The position numbers were made by a program, and so were the translations under genes. The notes under the pieces are model-generated. The model made no database searches. It was not told the DNA's origin and was given only the letters and a program-made list of their open reading frames with translations. A stretch of 64,000 nucleotides of DNA from Salinigranum halophilum (lineage in GTDB: Archaea > Halobacteriota > Halobacteria > Halobacteriales > Haloferacaceae): positions 496,001-560,000 of the forward strand of contig NZ_SSNL01000003.1 of the NCBI RefSeq assembly GCF_007004735.1, written 5' to 3'. Positions 45,452 through 53,768 of this stretch are shown piece by piece. Position 1 is the stretch's first letter; each line of letters opens with the position of its first letter.

Positions 45452-46255
45452 TCACAGCGACAGCGGCTCGGCATCCACCCACTGCCGGTCGAACGTCTCC
45501 CGCAGGTTCGAGGTGAACCCGGGGTCGGTGAGCGCGATCATCGCGAACGCCTGCGTCGGGTCGAGCGGGTTCGGCACCTCGAGACAGACCTCGACGTCGT
45601 CGATGAGGTGGAACGAGCCGGTGATGGCGTCGTCGACGCGCGCCTCGAATGCGTCGTTCGTCACCAGCCGGCCGTGGTAGTCGTCCCAGACCGTCTCGGG
45701 GATGGAGTCGACGAGGCCCGGCGAGAGGAGCAGCGAGACCTCGACGCCGCGGGCGAGCGCCTCGTCGAGCCGGTCGACGACCCGCTGGCTCACCCGGCCG
45801 ATATCGAACTGCGGCGAGGGAGTCCCGATGACCATGATGAGCCGCTGGTCGGCGGCCGCCAGGCGTTCGACGAGGAGGTCTGCGCTCTCGTCTGCCCCGA
45901 CCGCCGCGGTCCAGAACTGCTCGTCGGCCGGGCGGTGTGCGTCGAGTTCCGTCGACAACTCGGAGACGATGGACTCGTACTGCTGGGCCTTCCGCTCGAG
46001 TTCGGACTTCCTGTCGTCGAGGAGGCGCTCGAGCCCCGTCTCGGGTTCGACGCCGATGTACTTCTTCGGCCGACTCGACGCCTGGCTCCGGACCAGTCCC
46101 CACTGTTCGAGGCTGTTGAGGACGTCGTACACCCGCCCCATCGGGACGTCACTCGCCCGCGAGAGCTCCTTCGCCGTCGCCGGGCCGAGGCGAAGCAGGG
46201 CCCGGTACGACCGAGCTTCGTACTCGGACAGCCCGAGGTCGCGCAGTGTCGCCAT
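45452..46255 (-). CDS. TrmB-family transcriptional regulator
   Basis: 267 aa. N-terminal winged helix (residues 1-75, LRDLGLSEYEARSYRALLRLGPATAKELSRAS), a coiled-coil segment (RKSELERKAQQYESIVSELS) and a C-terminal domain 110-267 with a phospholipase-D-like fold as in TrmB-like sugar regulators. Ligand unknown. Converges with mptA. Confidence 0.88.
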   Translation of the reverse strand: MATLRDLGLSEYEARSYRALLRLGPATAKELSRASDVPMGRVYDVLNSLEQWGLVRSQASSRPKKYIGVEPETGLERLLDDRKSELERKAQQYESIVSELSTELDAHRPADEQFWTAAVGADESADLLVERLAAADQRLIMVIGTPSPQFDIGRVSQRVVDRLDEALARGVEVSLLLSPGLVDSIPETVWDDYHGRLVTNDAFEARVDDAITGSFHLIDDVEVCLEVPNPLDPTQAFAMIALTDPGFTSNLRETFDRQWVDAEPLSL

Positions 46256-46352
46256 ATCCGCACACGTCGTCCATCGAATAAAAACGCGTCGACAGTTCAT
46301 CTCCGTGTCTCGCGACTGGCCGGCGTGCGACCTCAGAGCGCCTGTTATCGGG

Positions 46353-47975
46353 TCACTGGAGCGCCGAGACCGCGTCCATCAACTCTTTCGGTGTTGTCGC
46401 CGTCCGCCGGTCGTCGCCGACACGGACCGTCGCAGCGTCGTCCGAACCGGGGACGACGACCTTCTCGTGGTCGGCGATGCGGTGGGCCGCCCGGTGGAGG
46501 TCGCTCCCCCGTGGCACCTCGACGACGAGGTCCGGCCGACAGAGCCGTGCCGCGACGGCACCGTAGCCAGCGACCTGGATACCGATCCGCTCTGTCGCCC
46601 CGGCGAACGCCGCGACGGTGTCACGGGCGACCTCTCGATACGTCTCCTCGCCCGTCAGGGCCGCGAGGTCCAGACAGGCCTCCGCGAGGTCGACGTTGTC
46701 GTCGATGGGTCGGAGCGGGCGGTCGACGAGGCCCGCACCCGTGGCGGGCCCGTCACGGAACGACCCGTCGTCGTGGAGCGTCTCGATGGCGTGGTCGACG
46801 ACGGCCCGTGCGGTCTCGACGCCCTCGCCGAGGACCTGTTCGGCCCGACAGAAGGCGGCCGCGACACGGGCCTGTTCGGCGAGCAGTCCCTGTTCGCCCG
46901 TCTCGCCGCCGTCACGATAGCGCGTCACGACGCCGTCGTCGAGGAGTTCCTGTTCGAGATGGTCGAGGATTCGCTCGGCGGCCTCGCGCGCGTCGTCGTC
47001 GTCCGTGTACGCGGAGAGGGTGAGAAGCGCCTCCGCCGCGAGGCCGTTGTCGCCGGCGTAGACGGTCAAATCACGCCGTGGCGGGGCGGCGTCGGCGCGC
47101 TCCTCGTCGGCGCGGTCGTAGTAGTTGGACTCCGCGGCCGGGCCGAGACTGCCGCCGACGGCCTGTCCCGTCCAGAGGTCGTCGGTCAGGAAGTCGACGG
47201 TCGCCCGCGCCGTCTCGCGGTACCGCTCGTCGCCCGTGTACAGGTAGCCGTTCGCGTACGCGCGAACGAGCGCCGCGTTCGTCGCGAGCAACTTCTCGCG
47301 CTCGACCTCGCTCCAGTCGCGGGTCGTCGCGTAGCGGAAGAACCCGCCGTCGACCTCGTCGAACAGGTTGCGCTCGATCACGTCGAGCGTCGACAGCGCC
47401 TGGTGGCGCTCGCGTTTCAGGGCGAACTCGACCGTTCGGGGCATCGGGAACTTCGCGTCGGTGCCCCACCCGCCGAAGTCGTGGTCGTACTGCACGCCGA
47501 GTTGGCCGGCGAGGTGCTCTTCGATGGCCGTCGTCACCTCGCCCGCGGGCGTTGGGTCGCCGGCGAGCGCGCGCGGAACGCTCCCCGCCGCTTCGCCCCG
47601 TTCGGTCCACGTCTCGCGCATCCGGTCGAGTACCTGCTTCATCCCGTCCGGGCCGAGATACGTCGTCCCCGTGAGCACCTCGCCGGCGGGCGTGCAGAAC
47701 ACCGTCGACGGGAAGCCGCCCATGTTGTACCGCTCTCTGACCCTCGGGTGACGGTCGACGTCGACCCGGACCGGTACGTAGCCGTCTCGAATCACCGCGG
47801 CGACGCGCGGCGACGCGTACGTCTCGCGGTCCATCTCGTGGCAGGCGCTACACCACGTCGCAGTCAGCGAGAGGAGCACGGGCACGTCGCGCTCGCGTGC
47901 CTCCGCGAAACTCGCTTCGCCCCACTCGCGCCAGTCGACGCCGACCGCCGGCTCCGCTGCGCCCTCGTCGTTCAT
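46353..47975 (-). CDS. DUF255/YyaL-type thioredoxin-fold plus six-hairpin glycosidase-like protein
   Basis: 540 aa. Thioredoxin-like N-terminus with Cys42-Ser-Ala-Cys45 in LTATWCSACHEM, then GGFPSTVF, followed by an alpha/alpha-toroid (GGWGTDAKFPMP, DEVDGGFFRYATTRDWSEVEREKLL). Shorter than bacterial YyaL (about 680 aa). Proposed functions in redox or carbohydrate metabolism are not proven. ATG at 47975 is chosen because upstream residues are Arg-rich shadows. Confidence 0.88.
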   Translation of the reverse strand: MNDEGAAEPAVGVDWREWGEASFAEARERDVPVLLSLTATWCSACHEMDRETYASPRVAAVIRDGYVPVRVDVDRHPRVRERYNMGGFPSTVFCTPAGEVLTGTTYLGPDGMKQVLDRMRETWTERGEAAGSVPRALAGDPTPAGEVTTAIEEHLAGQLGVQYDHDFGGWGTDAKFPMPRTVEFALKRERHQALSTLDVIERNLFDEVDGGFFRYATTRDWSEVEREKLLATNAALVRAYANGYLYTGDERYRETARATVDFLTDDLWTGQAVGGSLGPAAESNYYDRADEERADAAPPRRDLTVYAGDNGLAAEALLTLSAYTDDDDAREAAERILDHLEQELLDDGVVTRYRDGGETGEQGLLAEQARVAAAFCRAEQVLGEGVETARAVVDHAIETLHDDGSFRDGPATGAGLVDRPLRPIDDNVDLAEACLDLAALTGEETYREVARDTVAAFAGATERIGIQVAGYGAVAARLCRPDLVVEVPRGSDLHRAAHRIADHEKVVVPGSDDAATVRVGDDRRTATTPKELMDAVSALQ

Positions 47976-48140
47976 ACTCGCGGCTGGGAGGTGGAGGGGT
48001 AAAGCCCCTCGGGATTTCCCCCTCCGTTCGCCGGGTCGCGACACGCTCACGCGCCGGGGGCGAGTGCTCACCGTCCGTCCCCGCTCTGACCCGACGCGCA
48101 GTGCAGAAAGGCTATGCGTCCCGACCAGCAAACTCGACAC

Positions 48141-48635
48141 ATGCCGCGCACGCGCTGGCTCATCGCGTCGCTCCTGCTCATTCCCCTGGCGGACGCGCTG
48201 TTCCTCGTGGTCGTCTCGGACTTCGTCGGGTGGAAAGCCACTGTCGCCCTCGTCGTGCTGACGGGGCTCGTCGGGATGTTGCTCGTCCGTGCGGAGGGAC
48301 GACACACGCTCCGCACGTTCCAGCGGAAGGTTCAGACGGGTGACCTCCCGACGAACGAACTCCTCGACGGGGCACTGCTCATCGCCGCCGGCGCGTTCCT
48401 CCTCACGCCGGGGCTCGTCACCGACACCATCGGCTTCCTCCTCGCGGTCCCGGTGACGCGCTACCCCATCCGGGAGGTGCTCAAACGTGTCGTCGTGAAA
48501 CCGTACCTCGACAAGCGGATGGACGGGTTCGTCTCCGGGAACGTCTGGACGGCCGGCTTCCCACAGGAGAACGTGAGCGGTTCGAGCGAGTACGTCGACG
48601 TTGACGGCGGAACCGTGAACGATGATAACCGGTGA
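48141..48635 (+). CDS. FxsA family membrane protein
   Basis: 164 aa from ATG 48141; an in-frame ATG nine codons earlier (48114) is possible. Four membrane segments (about 4-20, 25-45, 75-100 and a short one). FxsA pattern LLIPLADALFLVVVSDFVGWKAT and DGALLIAAGAFLLTPGLVTDTIG. Inner-membrane protein, function unknown outside phage exclusion in E. coli. Ends 64 bases before the tRNA. Confidence 0.85.
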   Translation: MPRTRWLIASLLLIPLADALFLVVVSDFVGWKATVALVVLTGLVGMLLVRAEGRHTLRTFQRKVQTGDLPTNELLDGALLIAAGAFLLTPGLVTDTIGFLLAVPVTRYPIREVLKRVVVKPYLDKRMDGFVSGNVWTAGFPQENVSGSSEYVDVDGGTVNDDNR

Positions 48636-48698
48636 CGACGCGCTACTGAAAGGAAACCCTTAAACAAACCAGCGCGCAACGACTGAATGCGCTCACCT

Positions 48699-48772
48699 GG
48701 GCCAATAGCTCAGTCAGGTTGAGCGCTCGGCTGATAACCGGGAGGTCCGCGGTTCAAATCCGCGTTGGCCCA
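48699..48772 (+). tRNA. tRNA-Ile, anticodon GAT
   Basis: 74-nt cloverleaf: acceptor GGGCCAA pairs with TTGGCCC, D-arm GCTC/GAGC, anticodon stem CTCGG/CCGGG with loop CTGATAA (anticodon GAT), T-arm CGCGG-TTCAAAT-CCGCG. CCA not encoded (followed by CCTCCA). Its 3' end is duplicated at 63874-63892, so it is the integration target of the provirus and now gets its 3' end from the element. Confidence 0.97.
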
Positions 48773-48778
48773 CCTCCA
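48760..48778. repeat. attL: 19-bp direct repeat, 3' end of tRNA-Ile
   Basis: CCGCGTTGGCCCACCTCCA, identical to 63874-63892. The next base on each side differs. Marks the left boundary of the integrated element; element length from repeat to repeat is 15,114 bp. Confidence 0.9.
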
Positions 48779-48781
48779 TAC

Positions 48782-48802
48782 CCTCCGGCCCTCGGTCGGA
48801 GG
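48782..48802 (+). terminator. GC hairpin after tRNA-Ile, element side
   Basis: CCTCCG / CGGAGG arms with a nine-base loop immediately after attL. A counterpart of different sequence follows attR (63896-63916). Possibly a tRNA 3' processing or termination element. Confidence 0.4.
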
Positions 48803-48807
48803 AGATT

Positions 48808-48831
48808 GGTGGGGACAACTCCCCAGCCACC
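48808..48831. repeat. conserved tRNA-flank motif, left copy
   Basis: Begins GGTGGGGACAACTCCCCAG and ends in CCACC; matches the copy at 63922-63946 except for one inserted A. It can fold (GGTGG with CCACC). See the finding on flank mimicry. Confidence 0.8.
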
Positions 48832-48947
48832 CAATCTCGGCACTTAAGCAATTCTGAGAGGCGTCTATGCGATGTTAAGTTCGTTAGTTTTTGCTGCGGT
48901 AGTCACCGCCGTCCGGCGATTGGGTTAGCCGAAACGGGGGTGTCGGC

Positions 48948-49172
48948 GTGACGCCGCTCTCGGCCGGAACCCCCGAAAACGAGTGTCTCCACTGCGGAGC
49001 GCACGTCACGAGCCGATTCTGTCGCGTCTTCGGTGACGAGCAGCGACGAGCCCACCGTTGCACCGAGTGTGACACACATATTCGCATCTCCAAAGGGTCT
49101 GCAGCCGGGCTCGACGTCGACGTTCCTGACCCCGAAATCGCGGAGGGTCGCCACGGGGGTGAACCGGCGTGA
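48948..49172 (+). CDS. small zinc-finger protein (DUF7563-like)
   Basis: 74 aa from GTG 48948. Residues 10-50 carry ECLHCGAHVTSRFCRVFGDE and, after HRC, TECDTHIRISKG: paired Cys knuckles as in haloarchaeal DUF7563 proteins. First gene of the left-arm viral operon. Its TGA overlaps the next GTG (GTGA). Confidence 0.75.
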   Translation: MTPLSAGTPENECLHCGAHVTSRFCRVFGDEQRRAHRCTECDTHIRISKGSAAGLDVDVPDPEIAEGRHGGEPA

Positions 49173-49261
49173 CGTTCGTCCGAGCATCACGACTGTACGA
49201 CGTCGAGCGTCGCGAGCCACAGTCGTTCACCTGGTCGCGTCCGGACGGTGAGGGCCAGTGA
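49169..49261 (+). CDS. 30-aa micro-ORF, coupled
   Basis: GTG 49169 to TGA 49261. Both its start and its stop overlap the neighbouring genes by exactly four bases (GTGA), which chance rarely gives. Product is short and charged (ERREPQSFTWSRPDGEGQ at the end). Function unknown; too short for recognition. Confidence 0.5.
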   Translation: MTFVRASRLYDVERREPQSFTWSRPDGEGQ

Positions 49262-49668
49262 ACGGCGGACCGTCTCGCGACCGAGAGCGGTTCCCTGCCG
49301 TTCGCGAGCAGATCGGTGAAGACCCCGCTCGATTCCTCGATTACGCGGTTCTCGAATATCTCCGTCTCGCCCACGCTCGCATTCGTGGAATCGACTATCA
49401 GCACGTTATCGTCGAGTGGCTTCGCGTCGAGCGTGAGCTGGAGCGCGGACCTCGTGAGACTGTCGTCGAGTGGATCCAGGAGCGGAACCGAGAGCTCATC
49501 GAACACGGTGACCGAGACGACCAACTCGCGACCGCGACTCCTCACGACGAAATCCCGTCTACAGAGTCCGTTGCTGTCTGGGCTGACCGTGACGGTGGGC
49601 AGCGTTCGTCGACCTACTCACGAACAACGAGACGTCGCCAGCGCGCGGAGACCGAGGGAGGGGCCTGA
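49258..49668 (+). CDS. helical hypothetical protein, viral operon
   Basis: 136 aa from GTG 49258, overlapping the previous stop by GTGA. Alpha-helical and charged: RFLDYAVLEYLRLAHARIRG, VIVEWLRVERELERGPRETV, then a disordered Arg/Glu tail. It ends two bases before the replication protein. I do not recognise a family. Confidence 0.65.
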   Translation: MNGGPSRDRERFPAVREQIGEDPARFLDYAVLEYLRLAHARIRGIDYQHVIVEWLRVERELERGPRETVVEWIQERNRELIEHGDRDDQLATATPHDEIPSTESVAVWADRDGGQRSSTYSRTTRRRQRAETEGGA

Positions 49669-49670
49669 GC

Positions 49671-51317
49671 GTGGCGCACGTCGCGAGTCAGGTCCACGAG
49701 TGGTCTGGGAACCTTCTGTACGCCGACGACGGTGACACGCCGTACTGGGCGCTCAGGCAGATATTCAGTGACAATGGCATCGGCGGTGGAGCGTCGAACG
49801 TTCTCGTCGAGGTCGACGGGACACCGTGGGACGTCTCGTTGTCGCACCAGAAGAGCGGGCTCGAACCCCGCAAGACCGACAACGTCGAGCAGCTGTACGA
49901 GTACCGACTGAACGCCCAAGTCGCGCGAGAAGACGACCGACAGACGCTCGCACTTCTGTTCCAGCCGCGTCTCGACTGGAACGACCCAGAGCGGTACCCA
50001 CAAACGGTTCCAGAGGCCACGCCTGAGTCGGTGAACGTCCGCGTCGAGAAGGCCGTGAACATCGAGCCCACAGACACGAAGAACCTGATTCCGAAGCTGC
50101 TGATGAAGGTGTTCCATTCGCTCGCACAGTGGTGGAACGCTGAGTTCTTCGACGGAGAGCTTCACGAGTTTTCCTGTCTCACGCAGTTAGAGCGGTACGT
50201 CCGTCTCCAGCGCGAACAGGCACACAAAATCGTCCGGTCGGACGGCGTGTTTCACCGACTCTTCCACACGGTCGCGGACGTGGAGGGCTCGAAGATCGTC
50301 TACTCAGCGGACAATCGAGATATCGTGGGCCACAACCACCAGGTCCGACTCGACACCAAAGCAGTGAATCAGGTGCTCTCTGGCTGGCGAACTGGTGGGC
50401 AGTTCAAGCACTACCACCCCGAGCACGTGGGCGAGAGAGGAGAAGATGATCCGCTGTACCATCCGAAGGTGGGCTTCCTGTTCAAAAAGAAGTGGAACGA
50501 CGGGAACTCGGTCCCGTGGTCGAAAGTCGACCAGCTGAACCAGCAGGTCGAGGAGAACTTGATGAACCTCCTGGAGTGGGCAGGTGTCCCAACGAAGCCG
50601 GGAGGCTGGTTCGTCGAAGATGACCACTTCGCGCCTGTCGCATCTGAGCGCGACGTCGCGTTGTACGACGACCCGACGCCGGAGATTGAGCGCGAGCAGG
50701 ACAGCGTCATTCTCCGGACGCTCTCTCGACTAACCGACGCGGACCACGACGTCCTGGAGAGCATCGCTCTCACTGACGGTGGGTGGCACGTCGACGAACT
50801 CGAGGAGGAGACTGACTGGAGCTCATCGACGATTTACCGCGTGCTGAACCGCCTCGGTGGACTGCTCGACTCGGACAACGGGAACGTGCAGTTTGTGAGC
50901 GCGAAGATTGCCGAGCGCGTTCAGGACGTCCTCAGCGTGGCGAACGACGTCGTCGAGACGACGGCACGGGCGATTGAAGACGTGCTGTCGGTCGACCCGC
51001 GCGATCTAGAGCGAAAGGGTCGTGCGTGGCAGAACTGGCTGAATCGGTACGCGGCCGAGCTCGTCGACGAGGGTGGTGAGGACGGTCGCGCGACGATTCG
51101 GATTCGGACGCTGATGACCGAGCTGAAGAGTGGAACCGGTGAGTACGCGCCCAAGATACTGAACTACGGATACATCGCGTGGCGTGAGGCCGGGCGTGAC
51201 GGTGCGGTCTTCCGGAATGCTCGCGTGGTGTTCGATTCGGTTGGAGGGACGGTGACAGCGAACGTGAAGCGCCTCCTGACGGAAGCTCGCGACGACGTCG
51301 TTCGGATTCCCGGCTGA
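49671..51317 (+). CDS. putative replication protein of betapleolipovirus type (winged helix)
   Basis: 548 aa, the longest gene of the + arm, GTG start at 49671. N-terminal two-thirds: a domain with DTPYWALRQIFSDNGIGGG, RLDWNDPERYPQTVP, LMKVFHSLAQWWNAEFF. Residues about 348-420 form a winged-helix (ILRTLSRLTDADHDVLESIA ... WSSSTIYRVLNRLGGLL). The resemblance to the large replication-associated protein of betapleolipoviruses rests on position, size and this helix-turn-helix. No Rep nicking motif or Walker box is visible. Confidence 0.65.
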   Translation: MAHVASQVHEWSGNLLYADDGDTPYWALRQIFSDNGIGGGASNVLVEVDGTPWDVSLSHQKSGLEPRKTDNVEQLYEYRLNAQVAREDDRQTLALLFQPRLDWNDPERYPQTVPEATPESVNVRVEKAVNIEPTDTKNLIPKLLMKVFHSLAQWWNAEFFDGELHEFSCLTQLERYVRLQREQAHKIVRSDGVFHRLFHTVADVEGSKIVYSADNRDIVGHNHQVRLDTKAVNQVLSGWRTGGQFKHYHPEHVGERGEDDPLYHPKVGFLFKKKWNDGNSVPWSKVDQLNQQVEENLMNLLEWAGVPTKPGGWFVEDDHFAPVASERDVALYDDPTPEIEREQDSVILRTLSRLTDADHDVLESIALTDGGWHVDELEEETDWSSSTIYRVLNRLGGLLDSDNGNVQFVSAKIAERVQDVLSVANDVVETTARAIEDVLSVDPRDLERKGRAWQNWLNRYAAELVDEGGEDGRATIRIRTLMTELKSGTGEYAPKILNYGYIAWREAGRDGAVFRNARVVFDSVGGTVTANVKRLLTEARDDVVRIPG

Positions 51318-51586
51318 CGCGGTGTCGTCGTGAGTGGCAACACTACCGTTCTCTCTATTCTTTATATACTGTACACTATATTTCCGGTGAACCTACTTTT
51401 CGAGTGGAACTCGTGAGACGCCGAATCGCCGTCTCGACGACGATCTCGGACGGGGCGCTCTCACTGGGTGGGAGCACCTCCTTAGGGTGTGTACCTAAGG
51501 GTACACTCAATCAAAATACACCGCATAGCCCCGCGATTCCAGGTGATGCACGTGAAACCCAGCCGGTCATAGGGTGGCCCCGTTGT
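51318..51586. other. AT-rich non-coding region between convergent genes, nested inverted repeats
   Basis: Between the ends of the replication gene and the convergent 131-aa gene. Includes TTTATATACTGTACACTATA (51361-51380) and a nested repeat: GTGTACC-TAAG-GGTACAC (51489-51506) overlapping CCTTAGG / CCTAAGG (51480-51486 and 51494-51500). A candidate replication origin or control site. Confidence 0.5.
51489..51506. repeat. inverted repeat GTGTACC...GGTACAC
   Basis: Perfect 7-base arms with TAAG loop, overlapping a second 7-base inverted repeat (CCTTAGG/CCTAAGG). Next to the replication gene's 3' end. Confidence 0.75.
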
Positions 51587-51982
51587 CTACGTATTTACTT
51601 TGACGAAAGAGATCGACAGGTCGGTCTGAGCTTTCAATCGGGACTCGATTATCTCGGCTATGCTATTGCAGACTGCGGATGGTACCTGACGGTCTCCACT
51701 GAACCCCGGGGCTTCTCTAACAACGGACGCATAGACAAAAGCCACATCCGCAGGTTTCCCAATATTGGTAGTTTCTATAGTTGGCGCGTTTACGTCGCTT
51801 TTCACTTCAAGCAGGACATTATCCTCCTGCACGTTGGCCTCCTTCAGTGCATTTAGTATAGTCTCGTACATCCCCTCGTGGGACGCATCGTCCGACTCAA
51901 ACACGCCGATGACGACATTCACAACATCATCCAGTGGTGCTGCCCGTCTCTGGGACACCGGTACTCCATCAGACCAGTCCAT
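51587..51982 (-). CDS. hypothetical protein of the provirus, 131 aa
   Basis: Acidic alpha/beta protein: VVNVVIGVFESDDASHEGMY, LLEVKSDVNAPT, ADVAFVYASVVREAPG, SIAEIIESRLKAQ. GC lower than neighbours. A minus-strand TATA (CTTATATAC, about 52003-52011) lies about 20-29 bases upstream of the ATG at 51982, so it has its own promoter. Family not recognised. Confidence 0.6.
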   Translation of the reverse strand: MDWSDGVPVSQRRAAPLDDVVNVVIGVFESDDASHEGMYETILNALKEANVQEDNVLLEVKSDVNAPTIETTNIGKPADVAFVYASVVREAPGFSGDRQVPSAVCNSIAEIIESRLKAQTDLSISFVKVNT

Positions 51983-52002
51983 ACAAGATAGTGTTACAGA
52001 TA

Positions 52003-52011
52003 GTATATAAG
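52003..52011 (-). promoter_or_regulatory. TATA box of the 131-aa gene
   Basis: CTTATATAC read on the minus strand, just upstream of the ATG at 51982. Confidence 0.55.
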
Positions 52012-52018
52012 CGTCAGA

Positions 52019-52399
52019 TCAGTCAAATACCTCTCCGATTCCAATCTTCGCCTGCTTCGTCTCTCGATGACCCCCACCGCCGTGCCACGACAGCCGCGGC
52101 AGCTGCGACGAGTGAATCATCTTCATCCGCCGGACACGGAGCCCTCGTTTCGTCGGTGTATAGACCACGAACACGTACCGCCCATCGTGCCGCCGAAGCT
52201 TCCGGTGGTACGCCTCGTATAGTTTGAAATTCCCCGGCTGACCGTCTGCGTGTTCGTACGCCGTACTCTTGATTTCGACCGGGAAATTGTTCGGATGCTG
52301 CGCATCTCGCCAGGAATCACGGTCAGGTTCGAGCCCGTATTGGTCCATCGCCCGCTGCTCGCAGATCGTGCCGTAGTGGTTCGCTCGATGTGACGGCAT
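52019..52399 (-). CDS. small PD-(D/E)XK-fold nuclease-like protein
   Basis: 126 aa. N-terminal helix with Glu14 (TICEQRAMDQYG), Asp32, and the strand FPVEIKSTAYEH with Glu42-x-Lys44: the catalytic pattern of the restriction-endonuclease/Holliday-resolvase fold. Followed by YVFVVYTPTKRGLRVRRMK. Similar small nucleases occur in haloviruses. Role may be replication, recombination or cleavage of competing DNA. Confidence 0.65.
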   Translation of the reverse strand: MPSHRANHYGTICEQRAMDQYGLEPDRDSWRDAQHPNNFPVEIKSTAYEHADGQPGNFKLYEAYHRKLRRHDGRYVFVVYTPTKRGLRVRRMKMIHSSQLPRLSWHGGGGHRETKQAKIGIGEVFD

Positions 52400-52415
52400 C
52401 AGCGACCCTCGCGCG

Positions 52416-52431
52416 TATTATATATATTCGA
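52416..52431 (-). promoter_or_regulatory. TATA region of the nuclease-like gene
   Basis: A run of alternating A/T (AATATATATAATA on the minus strand) 17-32 bases upstream of the ATG at 52399. Confidence 0.55.
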
Positions 52432-52550
52432 CCGCCCGCCCTCTGTCGTGTTAGCACAGCCCATGCGTCTCGGAAGACGACCGAAGGGAGTCGCGCGTAT
52501 GGGCCGGGAGGGGGGCTGTTGGTGGTGGAGAGGTATCGACCGTCTCGGAG

Positions 52551-53768
52551 TCATGCGATGAGCTGTTGAATCGTCCCAACTGTCTCGCCGTGCTCTCCAC
52601 GGTCGTATTCGTTCCACCGACGACGACACCATTCGCCGGAATACAGTCCGCCAAGCCGTCTATTGGCGATTTTCTCGAATGACAGCCTCTCGTCGTCCTT
52701 CCCGAGTTCCCTCGTCTTCTCGTGGACCACGGTCCACAGCGCCAACTCTCGCAACACGTCGTCTCGGGCGATTTCTTCGCCGGTTTCGTCCGAATCGCCC
52801 GTCTCTGGGCCACCCCACGACCACGGGGCCGGGTCCTTGTCGTTGGGAGACCACATCGAGTCGGGCCATCCCGTGATTTCTGGCGTGATCGGGTTCCTTC
52901 CTTTCCGATTCGATACGCTCGCGTAGAACCGCGCTTTCTTTTTATCCGTCTTGTGGAGCACCTTGCACAGCTCTCGAACTGCGGGGTGGAGGTCCTTCCC
53001 GTCGTGACCGACGATGACGACCGCACAGCCGAACTTCCGCATCTTGTAGACGAGGACAGCGAGCTTCATCTTCGCCTCGTACCCGTCCTTCCCGCTCCCG
53101 CTCGCCTGTGACGACGCCTCGTCGAAGAAGAACAGCGTCGGCGGCACGTTCTCGTCGAGAATGTCGTCCATGTCAGCGTACACCTTCTGTTTGAAGCTAC
53201 CCCAGCTCGAGGTCCACTCGATAGCGGGGTCTTCTCCTCGAAGCGTTCGGATGTTCGTGAGTACGCGCGCGTTTGTGTGTCCCTCTTCGCGGCGCTCGTC
53301 GAGCCAGTGACGGGCGACGAGACAGCCCGATCTCGTCTTTCCGTTCCCTGGTTCGCCGTAGATGTACAGCCTGAGGTTCCGGTCTGTGGCGACGTTTCGG
53401 ATTCGTTCGATATCGTGCCAGCCGCTCACGTCCACCTCGTCGGATTGGCTCCCGACGTGGTGTCTGAGCCCGTCCGAATCACCCTCTTCGATCCGCTGAG
53501 AGAACGATTCGGTGTCGTGGTACGCCCGAACGTCGCGGTAGAACTGCGTCTCCTCGAAGCGGTCAGGCCACTCGTCGTCGATCCAACCGCGCTGATACGC
53601 CTTCTCGTAGGCACGACGAATCGCCGTCATGGCCTGCCGCGTGGTTCGATTCCGTATCTCTCCGGCGTGCGGGAGGACGTGCTGGTTCGCACGGCGGTGT
53701 CTGCCGTCCTTCCAGTCTTTCGACTCCGAAAACGCCCACGAGTCACCGCCTCTGCCCTCGTTACTCAT
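52551..53768 (-). CDS. pleolipovirus-type NTPase (VP8-like)
   Basis: 405 aa P-loop ATPase. Walker A GEPGNGKT at residues 138-145, Walker B LFFFDEA at 212-218, sensor region CAVVIVGHDGKDLHP. The N-terminal 120 residues are charged helices. Virion-associated or packaging/assembly NTPases of this kind are conserved in pleolipoviruses. The ATG overlaps the end of the upstream 278-aa gene (ATGAGTAA). Confidence 0.82.
   Translation of the reverse strand: MSNEGRGGDSWAFSESKDWKDGRHRRANQHVLPHAGEIRNRTTRQAMTAIRRAYEKAYQRGWIDDEWPDRFEETQFYRDVRAYHDTESFSQRIEEGDSDGLRHHVGSQSDEVDVSGWHDIERIRNVATDRNLRLYIYGEPGNGKTRSGCLVARHWLDERREEGHTNARVLTNIRTLRGEDPAIEWTSSWGSFKQKVYADMDDILDENVPPTLFFFDEASSQASGSGKDGYEAKMKLAVLVYKMRKFGCAVVIVGHDGKDLHPAVRELCKVLHKTDKKKARFYASVSNRKGRNPITPEITGWPDSMWSPNDKDPAPWSWGGPETGDSDETGEEIARDDVLRELALWTVVHEKTRELGKDDERLSFEKIANRRLGGLYSGEWCRRRWNEYDRGEHGETVGTIQQLIA

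Noticed and set aside
45608-48002. Long plus-strand open frames opposite TrmB and the DUF255 gene
   Set aside because: Both minus-strand genes have family motifs; the plus frames have shadow composition.
51404-51856. 150-residue plus-strand frame overlapping the 131-aa proviral gene
   Set aside because: The minus gene has an acidic composition and a well-placed TATA box; the plus frame starts with GTG and has a Cys/Trp-rich, unhalophilic composition. Not fully excluded.
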